Shown: positions 5,858 through 6,083 of the stretch, one piece after another
Layout: each line of letters starts with the position of its first letter
Numbering within the stretch: position 1 is the first letter of the stretch
Source: a bacterium
GTDB lineage: Bacteria; UBP13; UBA5359
Direction of reading: 5' to 3'
Assembly (NCBI GenBank): GCA_028699365.1
Contig: JAQVUQ010000174.1
Span: 1-6,083 of the forward strand
Length of the DNA: 6,083 nt
The notes under the pieces: generated by a model
What the model was told of the DNA's origin: nothing
What the model saw: only the letters and a program-made list of their open reading frames with translations
Databases searched by the model: none
Position numbers and translations under genes: made by a program

Positions 5858-6083
5858 ATGCCGCTAAGCCGCTCTGAAATACTGGAAACCATTCGCATGC
5901 TTCAGATGGAGCATCTGGATATACGCACCGTTACCCTGGGGATCTCCCTGCTGGATTGCGCCGGTGGCGGTGGCGCCGCTACAGCCGCCGCCGTCAAGGC
6001 CAAGCTGCTGCGTCTGGCCGGACGGCTGGTGCCCGAAGCGGACCGTCTGGGGGCGGAGCTGGGCATACCCATAATCAACAAAA
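5858..6083 (+). CDS. DUF711 / UPF0210 (PFL family) protein, 3' end outside window
   Basis: The frame is open to the window edge, giving 75 residues. The opening EILETIRMLQMEHLDIRTVT followed by LGISLLDCA matches the strongly conserved start of DUF711/PFL proteins ('eIleTi.Mi..e.lDIRTiTmGIsLldC'). The last visible residues, LGIPIINK, match the conserved '.GIPIiNKRisVTPi' segment. Full members are about 450 aa, so roughly five-sixths of the gene is missing here. The family resembles the glycyl-radical enzyme (pyruvate formate-lyase-like) fold by annotation, but its reaction is not established to my knowledge. A Gly/Ala-rich loop (AGGGGAATAAAVKAK) follows LLDC, where other members usually have an acidic segment. 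It starts 170 bp after the HEPN gene and is probably unrelated to that cassette. Confidence 0.85.
   Translation, partial: MPLSRSEILETIRMLQMEHLDIRTVTLGISLLDCAGGGGAATAAAVKAKLLRLAGRLVPEADRLGAELGIPIINK

Overview
The window looks like a chromosomal segment of a moderately GC-rich bacterium. Supporting points are compact genes, Shine-Dalgarno-type ribosome sites, a consensus extended -10 promoter, and an exported multidomain carbohydrate-binding/beta-propeller protein of a kind I associate with Planctomycetota, Armatimonadota, Chloroflexota and similar environmental lineages. The phylum cannot be fixed from sequence reading alone. No rRNA, tRNA, CRISPR array or transposase was seen.

Region 1 (about 1-4494, + strand) is a probable operon of three genes separated by 24 and 32 bp. 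They are the 3' part of an alpha/beta hydrolase with a visible Ser-Asp-His triad, a large secreted protein (CBM9-like domain, sandwich domain, beta-propeller, C-terminal sandwich), and a carbon-nitrogen hydrolase (nitrilase superfamily) with a complete Glu-Lys-Cys triad. The set suggests extracellular recognition of a glycan or similar polymer, plus ester and amide hydrolysis of the products. The substrate is unknown.

Region 2 (about 4495-5690, + strand) is visibly AT-richer and looks like a small accessory insert. It starts with a 42-bp near-perfect DNA palindrome that runs into the start codon of a collapsed AAA_14/DUF4143-type ATPase gene. Only the P-loop end and the extreme C-terminus of that ATPase remain, joined in frame. 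Next comes a promoter with a perfect TGnTATAAT element and an 8-bp direct repeat at the presumed transcription start. It drives a two-gene cassette with a 4-bp overlap: an MNT-type minimal nucleotidyltransferase and a HEPN-domain protein that lacks the usual RX4-6H ribonuclease motif.

Region 3 (about 5688-6083) is a gene-free spacer of 170 bp followed by the 5' end of a DUF711/UPF0210 (PFL family) gene cut off by the window edge.

The most interesting signals are the nested palindrome whose only break in symmetry carries the ribosome-binding site, the in-frame miniaturised ATPase beneath it, and the MNT-HEPN pair with non-canonical HEPN residues.
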